This document shows positions 7,100 to 13,401 of a stretch of 13,702 nucleotides of DNA, one piece after another. The notes under the pieces are model-generated. The model did no database searches and was not told the DNA's origin. It was given only the letters and a program-made list of their open reading frames with translations. Source of the stretch: Pseudomonadota bacterium (GTDB taxonomy: Bacteria; Desulfobacterota; GWC2-55-46; JADFVP01); contig JADFVP010000183.1 in assembly GCA_015222595.1 (NCBI GenBank), forward strand, positions 1 through 13,702. Reading direction: 5' to 3'. The number at the start of each line of letters is the position of its first letter. Within the stretch, counting starts at the first letter, position 1. Both the position numbers and the translations under genes were made by a program.

Positions 7100-7687
7100 G
7101 TGGCAAAGGTAGTAACAGACAGGTTTCACCGTGGCAAGAGGGGCGCGCTCGGCAGGCTTCTTTCTTTTGTAGTTGCCGCGTTTGTCTCTATCTCCCTTCT
7201 TGCCATAACCACAGAGGCTAGTGCCGGCCCCAACCATCCGCACCACATCAGCACCGACTATGCAACGATCCACTTCTCTGACCCTGCGGCCCTTGAGGGG
7301 CTCTCGGATATTCTTGAGCAGAGTGCAGCCACGCCACGGTTCGTCTCTTCGTCCAGCACCGGTAGCTCAATCGACAGAATAGTCTTCAGGGTAAGGAACA
7401 TTCTGGGGATCCACACCCCCGGTTTTCACTTCAACATCTACCTGCTCGACAGCGCTACGGAGCTTGAGGCGATCTACACTGAAATGGGCTTTGGAGACTC
7501 CGCCCCCCCGGCCTTCTACTCCAGAAGCACGGGCTCTGTCTTCGTTTCTTTAGATGCCGTAAATGACGGCATACTGGCCCACGAGGTAGCGCATGCTGTA
7601 ATAAATTCGCACTATACGCCTCCTCTCCCTACAAGAATGCAGGAAATACTGGCTCAATTTGTTGATAAAAATCTATGGGTTGAGTAA
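7100..7687 (+). CDS. Putative exported HExxH metalloprotease
   Basis: A 195-residue protein starting at GTG, with GAGG at 7091-7094 five bases upstream; no other start codon lies near. A basic, unusually long n-region (to residue 19) precedes a hydrophobic core (20-36), with likely cleavage after ASA at residue 42. The active-site motif is HEVAHAV (161-167). E182 in QEILAQF, 16 residues beyond the second His, could be the third zinc ligand of a gluzincin. The approach to the motif (SVFVSLDAVNDGILAHE) resembles small peptidase-MA-like proteins. The expected place of action is the periplasm or cell surface. I cannot name a specific family or substrate. It is preceded by tandem 8-base repeats and followed by a gene for another exported protein. 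Confidence 0.78.
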   Translation: MAKVVTDRFHRGKRGALGRLLSFVVAAFVSISLLAITTEASAGPNHPHHISTDYATIHFSDPAALEGLSDILEQSAATPRFVSSSSTGSSIDRIVFRVRNILGIHTPGFHFNIYLLDSATELEAIYTEMGFGDSAPPAFYSRSTGSVFVSLDAVNDGILAHEVAHAVINSHYTPPLPTRMQEILAQFVDKNLWVE

Positions 7688-7783
7688 ATTTCCGCCGTTC
7701 GCCTCATTTTCTAATGTTCCTCTAATCTAAATCATGATAGAGTTACGCGACTAGAAGACTGTCCCTTTACGGGTAGTGCTCCT

Positions 7784-7831
7784 TGTTCGGTTGGAGCCTA
7801 ATGATATTAGTTACTACAAATAGACCGAACA
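7784..7831. repeat. Nested inverted repeats upstream of the YHS-like gene
   Basis: TGTTCGGT (7784-7791) and ACCGAACA (7824-7831) are perfect inverted copies. Between them CTAAT (7798-7802) pairs with ATTAG (7806-7810) around a three-base loop. The structure lies 47-94 bases before the ATG at 7878. It could be a regulator site or a folded leader. No clear core promoter was found in this 190-base gap. Confidence 0.45.
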
Positions 7832-7877
7832 TTTGTGTATTGCTTTATTACACAACGAACCGTACAGGAGAATGTAA

Positions 7878-8471
7878 ATGAAAAGATTTTTCGTTGGCAA
7901 GTTTTTTCTTGCCGCAGCATGTGCAGCTGTAGCTTTTGGCGTAGTATCCACCAGAGACGTAGAAGCCGGAGCAATCAATCTTGAGAATATCAAGGCAGTT
8001 GCCATAAGCGCAATCACACCAGTAAAGGCTGCTGAAGCTGAGGATGTCTCCACACTCAAGATGAAGAGCATCAAAGAGGCGTACATGGCAAGCGCGCGGC
8101 TCGAGGCCATCAAGGCCGGAGAAGCTCCGAGTGCCGTAGATTCCGGCAGTGTAGACGCATGGCTCACCAAGGTAGAGACCGGCAAGGTCAATATGGTCAC
8201 CAACAGGGTAGACTCCGACCTCGCTAGCACCACGCTTAGCGGTGGAACCTACTTTGTGAACGGCGACATGGGAACCTTCTCCATAGAGGAGAATCCGTCG
8301 AACCGTTTTGCTATCGACCCGACTACCAGCGCAAAGGTAGACAAGGCGAACGCAACGGCCATGGCTGATGCTTCGGGCAGGATTCACTACTTTGCTTCCG
8401 ACAGCACTGTCAAAGACTTCTTTGCCAAGGCCGCGGCCAACACCGCTTACGGCTTTTCACCTGCAAAGTAG
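7878..8471 (+). CDS. Exported protein with a cysteine-less YHS-like domain
   Basis: A 197-residue protein with GGAG seven bases before its ATG. Residues 1-30 form a signal peptide (MKRFF, hydrophobic core to ~23, cleavage probably after VEA at 30). No known enzyme motif is seen. Residues 147-181 follow the YHS metal-binding domain position by position: DPTTSAKVD where YHS has DPVCGMxVD, a Gly at 167, and YFASDSTVKDF (171-181) where YHS has YFCSxxCxxxF. The 26-residue distance from DP to YF is the same as in the YHS consensus as I recall it. All three expected cysteines are replaced (T150, A173, T177), so classical metal binding is unlikely. An earlier GGTYFVNGD (122-130) may be the trace of another copy, but with altered spacing. 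The function is unknown. A very strong terminator follows 39 bases after the stop. Confidence 0.85.
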   Translation: MKRFFVGKFFLAAACAAVAFGVVSTRDVEAGAINLENIKAVAISAITPVKAAEAEDVSTLKMKSIKEAYMASARLEAIKAGEAPSAVDSGSVDAWLTKVETGKVNMVTNRVDSDLASTTLSGGTYFVNGDMGTFSIEENPSNRFAIDPTTSAKVDKANATAMADASGRIHYFASDSTVKDFFAKAAANTAYGFSPAK

Positions 8472-8509
8472 TTCGGCAGAGTAACAGAGTCAGAATAGAC
8501 GTAAAGTAG

Positions 8510-8550
8510 AAAGAGGGTTTTTCCATTATATGGAAAAACCCTCTTTTTTT
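8510..8550 (+). terminator. Strong intrinsic terminator
   Basis: A perfect 17-base-pair stem runs from AAAGAGGG at 8510-8517 to its complement ending at 8546, with a three-base loop (8527-8529), followed by a T run to 8550. It ends the exported-protein gene at 8471. Because it sits between convergent genes and its other side is moderately T-rich on the minus strand, it may also stop transcription coming from pgl. Confidence 0.93.
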
Positions 8551-8601
8551 ATTTCTTTTCGATCTGAGAGTCCGGCAACACTGCTGCCGGTAGCCGTCAG
8601 C

Positions 8602-9447
8602 TCAACCTTGCTTGCCAATTAGCGAGTGCGCCGCGCTGTCCACTAGCCACTCGGCGTTTACCTCAACTTCGAACAACATGCGCGCAGGAATCTGACGTAC
8701 GTCCTTACCGGTCTCTTCGGTGAACAGTCTGTGGAGCATCTGAGCCTTCTCCGTTCCGCTTACGAGCAGCAAGAGCTTCTTTGCGCTCCGTATAACCTTC
8801 GGCGTAAGCGAGATGCGCCAAGAGTCCAGGTGCTCTGCATAGACAAGTTGAGCCAGGTGCGTATGGTTGTCGAAGAGGTGGCTCTCCGGGAAGATAGAGG
8901 CTATGTGGCCGTCGGGGCCAAGTCCGAGCAGCAGCAGGTCGAAGGCCGGAGTTTTGTCTTTGTGGTGCCCGCCCCCTTCTACATCCCCGGCTGTTCCAGC
9001 GATACCGAAGAACTCTCTTAGCTCGTCGTCATACGCATCGGCTCCCGCCTCGTTCAGCTCGGCCTGTATGCGGTGGATGTTCTCTTTTGGAATGTCGAGA
9101 GGTGGGGAGTCCGGCGGGTTCAGGAGCGTCTCGTTCACCAGCCGGAAGTTCGACTCTCGGTCCGTTGGGGCCACGCACCGTTCGTCGCTCCAGAAGAGGT
9201 GCGTAACTGACCAGTCGATCCGATCTCTATACTTTTTGGACCCCAGCAACTTAAAGAGCGCACCTGGTGTTGAGCCGCCTGAGAGCGCGATGGTAAAGCG
9301 GCCGTTGCTCAGTATGGCACGCTCGGAGCACTCGACGACCCTCTCTGCTGCCGCCTTTGCCAGCTCTTTAGGCCCGGCACAGACGGTAACCGAAGCAGTT
9401 CTCTGCTCGGTCATTCGGTTATCTGTCGTCGGGGGAGGGTCTATCAA
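8602..9447 (-). CDS. pgl: 6-phosphogluconolactonase
   Basis: Cytoplasmic enzyme of the DevB/Pgl family that hydrolyses 6-phosphogluconolactone, the product of Zwf, to 6-phosphogluconate. It shows SGGSTP (56-61), the phosphate-binding loop, FWSDER (85-90), and GLGPDGHIASIFP (175-187) with the catalytic His. With the TTG start at 9447 it has 281 residues, slightly long for the family, partly because of a low-complexity insert near residues 151-165 (GDVEGGGHHKDK). The TTG has GGAG seven bases upstream; an in-frame ATG 11 codons later (MTEQRT) lacks a ribosome site, so TTG is preferred. It is the third gene of gnd-zwf-pgl, 59 bases after zwf, and completes the oxidative pentose-phosphate branch. 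Confidence 0.94.
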   Translation of the reverse strand: MIDPPPTTDNRMTEQRTASVTVCAGPKELAKAAAERVVECSERAILSNGRFTIALSGGSTPGALFKLLGSKKYRDRIDWSVTHLFWSDERCVAPTDRESNFRLVNETLLNPPDSPPLDIPKENIHRIQAELNEAGADAYDDELREFFGIAGTAGDVEGGGHHKDKTPAFDLLLLGLGPDGHIASIFPESHLFDNHTHLAQLVYAEHLDSWRISLTPKVIRSAKKLLLLVSGTEKAQMLHRLFTEETGKDVRQIPARMLFEVEVNAEWLVDSAAHSLIGKQG

Positions 9448-9469
9448 CAGGTCTCTCCATCAAAAAAAA

Positions 9470-9502
9470 CATAGGTATAGAAAAGCATAGGTCATAGAAA
9501 AG
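9470..9502. repeat. Imperfect tandem repeat in the zwf-pgl spacer
   Basis: CATAGGTATAGAAAAG (9470-9485) is followed directly by CATAGGTCATAGAAAAG (9486-9502). The copies differ by one inserted C. A run of eight A (9462-9469) flanks them. In the transcript this is a pyrimidine-rich leader just ahead of the pgl ribosome site. Confidence 0.7.
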
Positions 9503-9506
9503 AGTA

Positions 9507-11036
9507 TCAGGGGTTTCGCCAGACCCTGCCGTCCTTCTCGATAAGCGTGTCGGAGGCCTCGGGGCCCCACGAACCACCGGAGTAGTTGGGGAAATCTTCT
9601 TTGGGCAGCTCTTTCCACCCGTCGAGTATACCGGTTATTATGCGCCACGACGACTCTATTCCGGCCTTGTGCGGAAAGAGCGTCGAGTCTCCTAGCATGC
9701 AGTCGAGCAGGAGCCGTTCGTAGGCTTCGGGGAGCTTGGTCTTGAAGGACTCTTTGTAAGAGAAGTCCATCGGCACGCTCTCCACATAGTTGCTCGACCC
9801 CGGCCTCTTTACGTTGAACTGGAAGGTTATGCCCTCGTCGGGCTGAATCTTCAAGACCAGTATGTTGTTCTCAGGGCAGCCTGTTATCGTCTCCGTGAAC
9901 ATGCAGTGCGGAACGGCCTTGAAGTGAATTGCGATCTCGGTCAGGTTCTGCCCCAGCCTCTTTCCGGTGCGCAGGTAGAACGGCACGCCGCTCCAGCGCC
10001 AGTTGTCTATGTCGAGCTTTAATGCGGCGAAGGTCTCTATCTGAGACTCTTTGTTCACGCCCTCTTCGTCTCTGTAGCCGGCGCCTGTCTTGGCAGAGGG
10101 GCCGTACTGGCCGCGCACGCTATTCGTCGCCACGTCCTCACTGGTAATAGCCCTTATCGAGTCGAGCAGGTCTACCTTCTTTGAGCGTATCGCCTCTGAC
10201 TCCATGCTGATGGGCGGCTCCATTGCCACCAGGCTCAAGAGCTGAAGCAGGTGGTTCTGCACCATGTCGCGTAGTATTCCGGCCTCTTCAAAGTACTTGC
10301 CCCTGTTCTCAACGCCTATTGCCTCGGCTGCGGTTATCTGCACGTGGTCTATGTAGCGGCGGTTCCAGATCGGTTCGTAGATGCCGTTGGCAAAGCGGAA
10401 GAAGAGGATGTTCTGCACGGTCTCCTTGCCGAGGTAGTGGTCTATTCTGTAGACCTGCTCTTCTCTGAAGTGTCTCGATACAAGGGCGTTGAGCGTCTGT
10501 GCGCTCTCCATGTCAACGCCGAACGGTTTTTCTATTATTATCTTCGGCGCATGGTCCCTTTGGGGGTCGTCGGCCCTGCCGCCGCCTTCGAAACCGGAGA
10601 GCTGCGCGGAGTGAAGCTGCTCTATTATAATTGGAAAGAAGCTCGGCGGGGTGGCGAGGTAGTAGAGGCGCGAGCACGGTGTTGTACAACCTGCGTCTAG
10701 AGAGTCGAGCACCTTTGCGAGTTCAGCGTAGCCTTCCCGTTTGTCGAACGGGGTCGAGACGAAGCGGACGTTAGAAAAGAGCGTATCTACGCCTATGCTC
10801 TGTTCTCTCTCTTCCGAAACGCTCTTCGCTTTTACCGCGTCGATGGCTTTCTCTGCGTGAGAGCGAAAGTCGGCGTCTGAGTACCCGCGCGTTGCCACGC
10901 CGACTATGTTGAAGGTCTCCGGCAGTAGGTCGAGGGTCTTCAATCTGTAGAGAGCCGGAATAAGCTTTCTCTTAGTCAGGTCTCCTGTTGCGCCGAAGAT
11001 GACCATTGTCGTGGACGGAGCTTTTTCAGTGCTCAT
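9507..11036 (-). CDS. zwf: Glucose-6-phosphate 1-dehydrogenase
   Basis: A 509-residue cytoplasmic enzyme that oxidises glucose-6-phosphate to 6-phosphogluconolactone, the entry step of the oxidative pentose-phosphate pathway, normally yielding NADPH. The dinucleotide loop is FGATGDLTKRKL (14-25). EKPFG (169-173), the substrate-binding RIDHYLGKE (197-205), and the catalytic-region RDMVQNHLLQLL (256-267) with His 262 are all intact. Full family length. R50 in GVATRGYSD sits where NADP-dependent enzymes carry an Arg after the second strand, which agrees with NADP use (inferred). The ATG overlaps the gnd stop as ATGA, and only a weak ribosome site (GGGG ten bases before) is seen, so translation is likely coupled to gnd. 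It shares its substrate with the trehalose-6-phosphate synthase encoded nearby. Confidence 0.97.
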   Translation of the reverse strand: MSTEKAPSTTMVIFGATGDLTKRKLIPALYRLKTLDLLPETFNIVGVATRGYSDADFRSHAEKAIDAVKAKSVSEEREQSIGVDTLFSNVRFVSTPFDKREGYAELAKVLDSLDAGCTTPCSRLYYLATPPSFFPIIIEQLHSAQLSGFEGGGRADDPQRDHAPKIIIEKPFGVDMESAQTLNALVSRHFREEQVYRIDHYLGKETVQNILFFRFANGIYEPIWNRRYIDHVQITAAEAIGVENRGKYFEEAGILRDMVQNHLLQLLSLVAMEPPISMESEAIRSKKVDLLDSIRAITSEDVATNSVRGQYGPSAKTGAGYRDEEGVNKESQIETFAALKLDIDNWRWSGVPFYLRTGKRLGQNLTEIAIHFKAVPHCMFTETITGCPENNILVLKIQPDEGITFQFNVKRPGSSNYVESVPMDFSYKESFKTKLPEAYERLLLDCMLGDSTLFPHKAGIESSWRIITGILDGWKELPKEDFPNYSGGSWGPEASDTLIEKDGRVWRNP

Positions 11037-11929
11037 TTCTTTACCCCGTGTCCCCCGAACTCGTCTCTAAGGCCCGCAATGACCTTGGCCGAAAAGGAGC
11101 TGTCTAGCCGGGACTCGAACCGCTGAAGCAGCGAGAGTGTTATTACCGGGCATGGAATATCTTTGTCCATCGAGTCGAGTATGGTCCAGCGTCCTTCGCC
11201 GGAGTCGGCAACATAATCTTTTATTCCGTCGAGCGTCGGGTTCTTTTCGAACATGTCTTCTGTAAGTTCGAGAAGCCACGAGCGTACCACGCTGCCCTGG
11301 TTCCAGAGCGTTGCAATATTCTTGAGGTCGAGCCCGTACTCGGAGGCCTCCATAAGCGCAAAGCCCTCTGCATACGCCTGGAGCATGCCGTACTCTATGC
11401 CGTTATGAACCATCTTCACGTAGTGGCCCGCCCCGCTTGCGCCCATGTGCGAGTAGCCGTTCGGGGGCGCGAGTGTCTTAAGCGCCGGTTCGAGCCTCTC
11501 AAATGTTTCTTTCTCGCCGCCTATCATCATGCAGTAGCCGACCTTGAGGCCCCAGATGCCGCCGCTAGTGCCGACATCGAGGTAGTCGATGGAGTGCTCT
11601 TTTAGCATAGCGCCCCGCGCTACGGTCTCTTTGTAGTTGGAGTTGCCTCCGTCTACTATAGTGTCGCCTTCAGAGAGAAGGGGAATCAGTTCTTCTATTG
11701 CTCCGTCCACTGGCGCGCCTGAGGGTATCATCAGCCAGACGACTTTGGGGCTTTCGAGTTTGCCGACCAGGTCTGCGAGTGAGTCGCTGCCAACGGCTCC
11801 GAGCTTAACCGCTTCATCAATTGCAGAAGTGCTTCTGTTGTAGACAACAAGCTCGTGCTCGCCGGAGCCCAGAAGCCTTGTAACCATATTGAGCCCCATG
11901 CGTCCGAGCCCTACGAATCCTAATTTCAT
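11033..11929 (-). CDS. gnd: 6-phosphogluconate dehydrogenase, decarboxylating, short form
   Basis: Oxidatively decarboxylates 6-phosphogluconate to ribulose-5-phosphate. I start it at ATG 11929, which has GGAGG (11937-11941 on the plus strand) seven bases upstream, giving 298 residues; a seven-codon extension to 11950 is not needed. Motifs: GLGRMG (7-12) of the Rossmann fold, VDGGNSNY (92-99), DVGTSGG (118-124), and KMVHNG (172-177) with the catalytic Lys and Asn. The ~300-residue length marks the short class (GndA/YqeC-like), lacking the long C-terminal domain of the ~470-residue enzymes. Many short-class enzymes use NAD, but N31-R32-S33 after the second strand resembles NADP-type enzymes; cofactor preference is therefore open. 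It is the first gene of gnd-zwf-pgl and the promoter-proximal one. Confidence 0.95.
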   Translation of the reverse strand: MKLGFVGLGRMGLNMVTRLLGSGEHELVVYNRSTSAIDEAVKLGAVGSDSLADLVGKLESPKVVWLMIPSGAPVDGAIEELIPLLSEGDTIVDGGNSNYKETVARGAMLKEHSIDYLDVGTSGGIWGLKVGYCMMIGGEKETFERLEPALKTLAPPNGYSHMGASGAGHYVKMVHNGIEYGMLQAYAEGFALMEASEYGLDLKNIATLWNQGSVVRSWLLELTEDMFEKNPTLDGIKDYVADSGEGRWTILDSMDKDIPCPVITLSLLQRFESRLDSSFSAKVIAGLRDEFGGHGVKK

Positions 11930-11951
11930 TGAAAAACCTCCTTTTATCATT

Positions 11952-11979
11952 ACTATAGCAGGTTTTTGCCTGCTATCAA
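11952..11979 (-). promoter_or_regulatory. gnd-zwf-pgl promoter with palindromic spacer
   Basis: On the minus strand TTGATA (11979-11974) and TATAGT (11957-11952) are 16 bases apart. They form a good sigma-70-type promoter, with transcription starting about 20 bases ahead of the gnd ATG. The inverted repeat ATAGCAGG/CCTGCTAT (11955-11962 and 11969-11976, six-base centre) fills the whole spacer and takes in the inner three bases of both boxes, so a protein bound there would sit on the core promoter. Confidence 0.7.
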
Positions 11980-12024
11980 TTGTTGAGCGTTCTTTACAGT
12001 GTATCGGCAGAAAACTCGTAAGAG

Positions 12025-12053
12025 TTTACAAACAGGGCGCGATTATTTATAAT
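12025..12053 (+). promoter_or_regulatory. gshB promoter
   Basis: TTTACA (12025-12030) and a perfect TATAAT (12048-12053) are separated by 17 bases, close to the sigma-70 consensus. Transcription would start near 12060, giving a leader of about 40 bases to ATG 12100. It is divergent from the gnd promoter, with 45 bases between the two -35 boxes. Confidence 0.8.
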
Positions 12054-12099
12054 ATAGGTTCTTTTTTTATACTGAATGAACAAGTGAGGATATTTGAAG

Positions 12100-13080
12100 A
12101 TGAAGCGACTCGAAGTACTCTTTCTTATGGATCCGCTCGAGCGGATAGATGTGCACAAAGACACTACCTACGTTATTATGCGCGAGGCCGAGAACCGCGA
12201 GCATAGTATCTACCATATGCTGCCCGGAGACCTCTACCTCGACGCGGGGCGCGTCATGGGCCGGATCTCCAAGGTTACGTTCAATGCCGGCAAAGGCGGT
12301 AATGATAATGAGAAGTGGTTCTGCATGGGAGAGCCCGAAGATGTAGACCTCTCTACAATGGACGTACTGTTCCTGCGCGAAGATCCCCCCTTCGATATGG
12401 AGTACCTCTACTCGACCTACCTTACCGGCTTTATCGAGCGCGAGGTCTTTATCGTAAACTCTCCGCGCGGCATAAGAGAGGCGAACGAGAAGCTCTACGC
12501 GCTGAACTTCCCGAGTATCATCCCTGAGTACATGGTCTCTAGCGATCTCAAAAGGCTAAAGGGCTTTATGACCTCGGTCGGCGGCACAATGGTCGTAAAG
12601 CCGCTCGACTGCTGCGGCGGAAGCGGCGTCTTTGTCGTTCATAGCGAAGACAGGAACATGAACGCCGTAATAGAGACTGTGACCGCGCATGGTGCGAAGC
12701 AGATTCTGGCCCAGAGGTATATTCCTGAAATAAGGGAAGGGGACAAGCGGCTTATTGTGCTTAACGGAGAGGCGATTGGAGCGGTACTGAGGGTTCCTTC
12801 AGCCGAAGAGCACAGGGCGAATATCCATGTCGGGGCCAACTGCCTGAAGTCCGAAGTTACCGAGCGGGACCGCGAGATAGTGCGGACCGTTGCCGAGCGG
12901 TTCGCCGAAGACGGTATCTACTTTGCGGGGCTCGACATAATCGGCGGCTTGGTCTCTGAGATAAACGTAACAAGCCCCACGGGGGTTCAGGAGATAAACT
13001 CGCTGGACAACGTGAGGCTTGAAGAGAAGGTAATCGATTTTGTTGAGCAGAGGGCGCCTCAGTACTTCTCGCTGAGGTAG
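12100..13080 (+). CDS. gshB: Glutathione synthetase
   Basis: An ATP-grasp ligase of 326 residues that joins gamma-glutamylcysteine and glycine to make glutathione in the cytoplasm. Landmarks are LREDPPFDMEY (92-102), NSPRGIREANEKLY (120-133), the ATP-grasp segment VVKPLDCCGGSGV (165-177), RYIPEIREGDKR (206-217), EHRANIHVGA (237-246) and FAGLDIIGG with SEINVTSPTG (275-295), the metal-binding end of the fold. ATG 12100 is chosen because GAGGA (12086-12090) is nine bases upstream; a TTG two codons earlier is too close. C171-C172 replace the Gly-rich pair usual in KPLDGxGG. The partner gshA is not in this window. The 3' end overlaps the convergent glutaredoxin-like gene by 22 bases. Confidence 0.96.
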   Translation: MKRLEVLFLMDPLERIDVHKDTTYVIMREAENREHSIYHMLPGDLYLDAGRVMGRISKVTFNAGKGGNDNEKWFCMGEPEDVDLSTMDVLFLREDPPFDMEYLYSTYLTGFIEREVFIVNSPRGIREANEKLYALNFPSIIPEYMVSSDLKRLKGFMTSVGGTMVVKPLDCCGGSGVFVVHSEDRNMNAVIETVTAHGAKQILAQRYIPEIREGDKRLIVLNGEAIGAVLRVPSAEEHRANIHVGANCLKSEVTERDREIVRTVAERFAEDGIYFAGLDIIGGLVSEINVTSPTGVQEINSLDNVRLEEKVIDFVEQRAPQYFSLR

Positions 13081-13289
13081 TCGATAATCTTTGCCGAGTC
13101 GGCTATAACGGTCTCGCCGTCCACGAGAACAGGCACCATTATCTGCCCAGAAATCTCTATAAGCTCCGTTCTCTCTTCTCTATCGAGTGGAACCTCAATT
13201 TTTTCGTACTCGAGCCCTTTTTCGCCTAGTACTCCGCGTACCTTGGTGCAGTACGGGCAGTTTTCGAACTGGTAAAGTTTTAACGCCAT
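13059..13289 (-). CDS. Glutaredoxin-like protein (GST N-terminal/thioredoxin fold)
   Basis: A 76-residue single-domain thioredoxin-fold protein, the size of bacterial glutaredoxins. It has the active site CPYC (C11, C14) after the first strand, the cis-proline loop MVPVLVD (P53), and ADSAKIIDYL (63-72), which corresponds to the glutathione-binding end of the fold. Expected roles are glutathione-dependent disulfide reduction or deglutathionylation in the cytoplasm. GGAAGGA lies about nine bases ahead of the ATG. It converges on gshB, the final enzyme of glutathione synthesis, overlapping its last 22 bases. The final helix also resembles the start of glutathione S-transferases, so it may belong to the 'glutaredoxin or GST N-domain' group and not to classical GrxA/C. 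Confidence 0.9.
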   Translation of the reverse strand: MALKLYQFENCPYCTKVRGVLGEKGLEYEKIEVPLDREERTELIEISGQIMVPVLVDGETVIADSAKIIDYLSEKY

Positions 13290-13345
13290 ATCTGATTTTC
13301 CTTCCGTCTGTTCAGTTTAAACTCTTCTGTTATTCTGCTATTTTA

Positions 13346-13374
13346 AATTTATACCCGCACACACGGTTTGTCAA
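13346..13374 (-). promoter_or_regulatory. Candidate promoter of the glutaredoxin-like gene
   Basis: On the minus strand a perfect TTGACA (13374-13369) is followed 17 bases later by TAAATT (13351-13346). TATAAA at 13353-13348 is a better -10 match but gives a 15-base spacer. Either would start transcription about 45-50 bases before the ATG at 13289. Confidence 0.55.
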
Positions 13375-13401
13375 CTGCGCTCTATGCCGGGCGCTTCTAC
13401 T

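Noticed and set aside
8572..8590. CCGGCA/TGCCGG hairpin just after pgl as its terminator
   Set aside because: The minus-strand sequence after the stem has no T run; the strong hairpin at 8510-8546 is the better candidate.
8867..9490. Open 207-codon plus-strand frame over pgl
   Set aside because: It is Ser/Arg-rich low-complexity translation antisense to a clear 6-phosphogluconolactonase.
9462..9497. Short ATG frame (11 codons) just before pgl, possible leader peptide
   Set aside because: It has no ribosome site and arises from the tandem repeat and the homopolymer run.
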